Shown: positions 31,004 through 33,756 of the stretch, piece after piece
Position numbering within the stretch: position 1 is the stretch's first letter
Layout: the number at the start of each line of letters is the position of its first letter
Assembly (NCBI RefSeq): GCF_015708085.1
Contig: NZ_JADNYM010000016.1
Span: forward strand, 76,790-110,545
Source of the DNA: Arthrobacter terrae
GTDB taxonomy: Bacteria; Actinomycetota; Actinomycetes; Actinomycetales; Micrococcaceae
DNA length: 33,756 nucleotides
Direction of reading: 5' to 3'
Program-made: the position numbers and the translations under genes
Notes under the pieces: model-generated
Database searches by the model: none
The model's input: only the letters and a program-made list of their open reading frames with translations
What the model was told of the DNA's origin: nothing

Positions 31004-31762
31004 TTGATCGGTTCATCGGCAGCGCTCTGGGGAACGCAACTGCTGTCCCTTTCCTTCGCTCTGTTGTTATCCACCGCGATCGGCTTCGAGCGGCAGCTGA
31101 AGAGCAAATCCGCGGGAATGCGGACGCACGCGCTGGTCGGCACCGGCGCGGCGCTGTTCATGGTGGTCAGTAAGTTCGGCTTTGACGACGTTTTGGTCAA
31201 GGACCTGGTCCGGTTGGATCCGTCCCGGGTCGCCGCGCAGATAGTCTCCGGCATCGGCTTCATTGGCGCCGGTCTGGTTTTCGTCCGCCGGAACAAGGTG
31301 CGCGGCTTGACGACGGCGGCGTCGATCTGGCTGACCGCTGGTGTCGGTACCGCTGCAGGAGCCGGCCTGATCATCCCCGCTGTCTTTGTGACGCTGGCGC
31401 ACTTTTTGGTGGTGTTCCTCTACCCATTCATCGTCAGCCGCACCAGGCTGGGGAATCTGAACGAGCACGTCATCCACGTCACATATCTGGACGGGATCGG
31501 TGCCTTGCGGGTAATCATGCTCACGTGCACCGAGCTTGGTTTCGCGATCATGGGATTCACCACGCGCGCCGGCGAGGACAGCACCTTGTCCCGGGTGCTG
31601 GGTAAAACGCCGACGGCCGACGACGGCACGACGGATGCAGGGGACGTCACCGTCGAGGTGGAACTGGAAATCAACGGCACCACGCCGATCAGCGTGTTGA
31701 CCCATCGGCTCGGTTCTGTGGCCGGGGTGCGTGGCCTGTCCATCGACGACGACGCCGAATAG
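31004..31762 (+). CDS. MgtC/SapB-family membrane protein
   Basis: 252 aa. The N-terminal half has four to five membrane helices with the family motifs TAIGFERQLKSKSAGMRTHA, LVGTGAALFMVVSKFGF and SGIGFIGAGLVFVRRNKVRG, then LTTAASIWLTAGVGTAAGAG. The C-terminal half is a soluble ACT-like domain with an acidic insert. MgtC proteins are tied to growth at low Mg2+ and inside host cells in pathogens, and to membrane ATPase control; in soil bacteria the role is open. It starts with TTG at 31004, supported by AAGGGCGGGA just upstream. It is convergent with the SGNH lipoprotein gene and has no operon partner. Confidence 0.9.
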   Translation: MIGSSAALWGTQLLSLSFALLLSTAIGFERQLKSKSAGMRTHALVGTGAALFMVVSKFGFDDVLVKDLVRLDPSRVAAQIVSGIGFIGAGLVFVRRNKVRGLTTAASIWLTAGVGTAAGAGLIIPAVFVTLAHFLVVFLYPFIVSRTRLGNLNEHVIHVTYLDGIGALRVIMLTCTELGFAIMGFTTRAGEDSTLSRVLGKTPTADDGTTDAGDVTVEVELEINGTTPISVLTHRLGSVAGVRGLSIDDDAE

Positions 31763-31853
31763 CCTCAGGGGCGGCACTTAGGTACAGCGAGACCAGCCGC
31801 CCGGTTCCCGTTCACCGTCCAGAAATTTGCCGGATCTAATGTCACTTGGATTC

Positions 31854-32618
31854 CTACCGGGTCGGCGTTGGCGGTGCCGAAACCGGGTTTTGCGGGATTA
31901 GTGGGGCGATGAGTCTTTCCATCTGAGTTTGAAGGAAGTGTTGTCCTGCTGTGCTGGGGTGGTCCCCGTCCGGTCCGATCAGCTCAGCGGCGTTGTCCAT
32001 GATCCAGCCGTCGGCAATGGGATCGACGAATTGTGCTCCTGCCTGGAGGGCTGCTGTCCTGTCCTGGTCCCGGACCTGAACTCGTTCGGGTTCGGGATTG
32101 TGCGTGTAGGAGGGTGGTCCAACGACGAGGATGGCTGCCTGCGGTGCAATGTTTTTGACCGTTTCGAATGCCTGGGAGGCGGCGGCACCGATTTGCGCCG
32201 GCGGAACCCCGATGTCGTTTTCGGAACCGAAGAAGACCACCAATCGTGTTTCGGCCGTTACCATTTCGGTGACCTGAGTGCCAAAGGTCGAATTATTGTC
32301 TCCGACGCTGACGTAGCCGCTGCCGTTCTGCGCAGCATTGATCAGGTCCGGGCGGCCTTGATGAAACGCCGGGTCGTTATTGATGAGGTTGGGCCAAGCA
32401 TCTGCGGGAGAAGTTCCGTAACCGGTGCTCAGTGAATCTCCAATAATGACAATGCGGTGATGTTCGGGTACTACGGGAGCGGGTGGGGAGGAGCAGCCGG
32501 AAAGAGCCAGCGTGGTCACCACACACGCAAGCACCGGCCCTGCGACGCGGCGCAGACGGTCAGCTTTACGGGCTATGGTTCCGCAGTGCAGGAGTCCTTC
32601 TGTAGTCACTGGTGCCAT
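31854..32618 (-). CDS. SGNH/GDSL-family hydrolase lipoprotein
   Basis: 254-aa exported esterase-type protein. The N-terminus has basic RKADRLRR, a hydrophobic core VLACVVTTLALSG and lipobox LSGC (Cys42), so it should be lipid-anchored outside the membrane. SGNH blocks: I IGDSLSTGYG (catalytic Ser), II NAAQNGSGYVSV, III FFGSENDIG and V DGDHPSTAGQHF (catalytic Asp and His). It probably removes acyl or acetyl groups from a cell-surface glycan or lipid; the target is unknown. ATG 32618 lacks a good ribosome binding site (AGG only 2 nt away), so the start is less certain. It is divergent from a rhomboid-like gene, 287 nt apart. Confidence 0.87.
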   Translation of the reverse strand: MAPVTTEGLLHCGTIARKADRLRRVAGPVLACVVTTLALSGCSSPPAPVVPEHHRIVIIGDSLSTGYGTSPADAWPNLINNDPAFHQGRPDLINAAQNGSGYVSVGDNNSTFGTQVTEMVTAETRLVVFFGSENDIGVPPAQIGAAASQAFETVKNIAPQAAILVVGPPSYTHNPEPERVQVRDQDRTAALQAGAQFVDPIADGWIMDNAAELIGPDGDHPSTAGQHFLQTQMERLIAPLIPQNPVSAPPTPTR

Positions 32619-32905
32619 CCTGATTAGTGTTTGGAGGGTCGGACCTACCCTGGAGATGGATGCTTTCTGCCTACACCGGTAACTTTACGGTCCCTACCCG
32701 TGCAACCACGTGGTGGGCCCGTGGAAGGAGTCACGCAGCTGACAGGAGATGGATTTCCGTTTTCTCCTGGAGATCCTCTGCTATGGAGGTCTCAGGGTCC
32801 TCTCAGGGAATATGTCCGAAGGTAGAGTGTCAGCTCGTGCACTATTTCACCGGTGAGGCGCGCGTCCGTCCGGGCGGCGTTCGTTGAGGCGAAGGGGAAA
32901 GACTT
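32619..32905. other. Divergent spacer upstream of the truncated membrane protein
   Basis: 287 nt. A TAGAGT hexamer at 32823-32828 could be a -10 box for the plus-strand gene, giving a leader of about 70 nt. Short CTCAGGG-type repeats occur at about 32790-32810. No gene is supported. Confidence 0.35.
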
Positions 32906-33756
32906 TTGACGCGGAACGTGCGTGAACGTCTTAGTGCCGGGCGCCGGGTCTGGATATGGTTCGCGGAGATGACCTTCGATGGGGTGCGCCATGCACCGCT
33001 GACGTTTGGGTTGCTGGTGCTGATGTGGGCGGTCGCGTTGGGGACCACCAGCGTCAGCCGGGGTCCGCGGGGCCATCTTGCGGGCGCGGTGCTGGCGAAT
33101 CCCTCGACGTCGGGTTCCCATCCGTGGTCGGTGGTGTTGTCGCTGCTGTGGGCGCCGGATCTGGGGACGTATCTGTGGACTACTGCCGCGTTGTTGGGGC
33201 TGGGGATTTTCGCGGAGCGGCAGTTGGGGACGTCCCGGTTTGCTGTGGCGCTGGTGGCGGGTCACCTGACGGGGGTTCTGGGCGGTTTTGCTGTTGCGGG
33301 CGCTGTGTCGTTCGCTTTTCCTGACTGGGCTGCGGCGTTGGCTGGTACCGGGTTCGGCGGTCCCGCACTGGCGGTGGTGGGGGCTGCGATGGCGTCCACG
33401 GCGTCGCTGGGCACGATGTGGCGGCGTCGCTGGCGGGTGAGTGGATTCATTTTGCTGGGGACCATGGTCTTGTTTAACGGGGCGATGATCACGATCATGT
33501 TGCTGGCGTCGGCGGTCGCGGGATATGTGGTGGGGAAGGTGATGTATCGGTCCGTCTCGATCAGGACGGTGCCGGCGGCCTCGATCCGGGAGAGCCGGAT
33601 CCTGATCGCCCTGGTTTGTGCGGCTGCTGCGGCGGGGCCGCCGTTGGCTGCGGTGTCCGCGAACGCGAATGGGCCTTTCGCTGTGTTGGGAGAGCTTTTC
33701 ACGGGCGTGCAGGACACTGACCCGACGGCGATCCGGGGGATCTGTGCGGCGGCCGC
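32906..33756 (+). CDS. Rhomboid-like multi-pass membrane protein, 3' end missing
   Basis: The reading frame is open from TTG 32906 to the window end (283 codons and 2 nt) with no stop, so it is easily missed. It begins with TRNVRERLSAGRRVWIW, then about six hydrophobic segments including FGLLVLMWAVALG, YLWTTAALLGLGIFAE and GFILLGTMVLFNGAMITIML. Between segments lie AERQLGTSRF and AGHLTGVLGG, which recall rhomboid-type folds. In related actinobacteria a rhomboid-like block like this precedes a DUF2156/MprF (aminoacyl-lipid transferase) domain, which would lie beyond this window; that link is from memory and inference. AAGGGGAAA before the TTG is a good ribosome binding site. Confidence 0.6.
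   Translation, partial: MTRNVRERLSAGRRVWIWFAEMTFDGVRHAPLTFGLLVLMWAVALGTTSVSRGPRGHLAGAVLANPSTSGSHPWSVVLSLLWAPDLGTYLWTTAALLGLGIFAERQLGTSRFAVALVAGHLTGVLGGFAVAGAVSFAFPDWAAALAGTGFGGPALAVVGAAMASTASLGTMWRRRWRVSGFILLGTMVLFNGAMITIMLLASAVAGYVVGKVMYRSVSIRTVPAASIRESRILIALVCAAAAAGPPLAAVSANANGPFAVLGELFTGVQDTDPTAIRGICAAA

Overview
The window is a stretch of high-GC chromosome from an actinobacterium, most likely a Micrococcaceae (Arthrobacter-like) species. This rests on the GC-rich third codon positions, actinobacterial families (DUF3117, TatB beside an ECF SigE, a MgtE_N/CBS protein without a channel, a ferritin-like protein near a DEAD-box helicase) and a gene order that, from memory, follows Mycobacterium tuberculosis Rv1201c-Rv1234 (dapD, dapE, LOG, DivIVA-like, tag, DUF3117, O-methyltransferase, sigE, tatB, mrp, CBS protein, general-stress protein). 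No rRNA, tRNA, insertion sequence, prophage or CRISPR array was seen. The genes look like normal chromosomal core with a few accessory insertions.

Layout. 1-2.6 kb: galE (-), a TetR regulator (+) and an unknown 203-aa protein (+). 2.6-6 kb: a membrane-anchored lysozyme-like protein and dapD (-), divergent from dapE (+); the last two are steps of meso-diaminopimelate/lysine synthesis. 6-9.4 kb: a complete glutamate-type ABC importer gluABCD (-). 9.5-13 kb: LOG phosphoribohydrolase, a DivIVA-domain membrane protein, 3-methyladenine glycosylase, a PIG-V-like mannosyltransferase and DUF3117 (all +). 13-15.4 kb: a sedolisin (S53) without a signal peptide and an O-methyltransferase (-). 15.7-17 kb: sigE and tatB (+), with no room for an anti-sigma factor between them. 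17-20 kb: a tightly packed set of PRC/MgtE_N/CBS protein, DUF1003 protein and Mrp ATPase (-), divergent from a stress-protein-17M-like membrane protein (+). 21.5-24 kb: Xaa-Pro aminopeptidase (-) and PHP phosphoesterase (+). 24-28.7 kb: an RNA-metabolism group (RNB ribonuclease, a 69-aa unknown protein and a DEAD-box helicase on -, divergent from a ferritin-like protein on +). 28.7-33.8 kb: FUSC-type membrane protein, LLM flavin oxidoreductase, MgtC/SapB protein, SGNH lipoprotein and a rhomboid-like membrane protein cut off by the window end.

Two patterns run across the window. First, ten genes have a TANNNT hexamer only 6-7 nt before the start codon and no Shine-Dalgarno sequence, the signature of leaderless transcripts; this also fixes the start of the PHP gene. 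Second, at least six proteins (TetR, DapD, DapE, DivIVA-like, stress protein, helicase) carry short in-frame tandem repeats, mostly of 15-nt period, in loops, linkers or tails, and the divergent promoter at 20.1-20.3 kb holds an 18-G run plus seven 12-nt repeats. This points to a genome prone to minisatellite expansion and possibly to phase variation. I did not find a clearly new defence or mobile system; the best leads are the repeats, the leaderless promoters, the intracellular sedolisin and the small protein beside the helicase.
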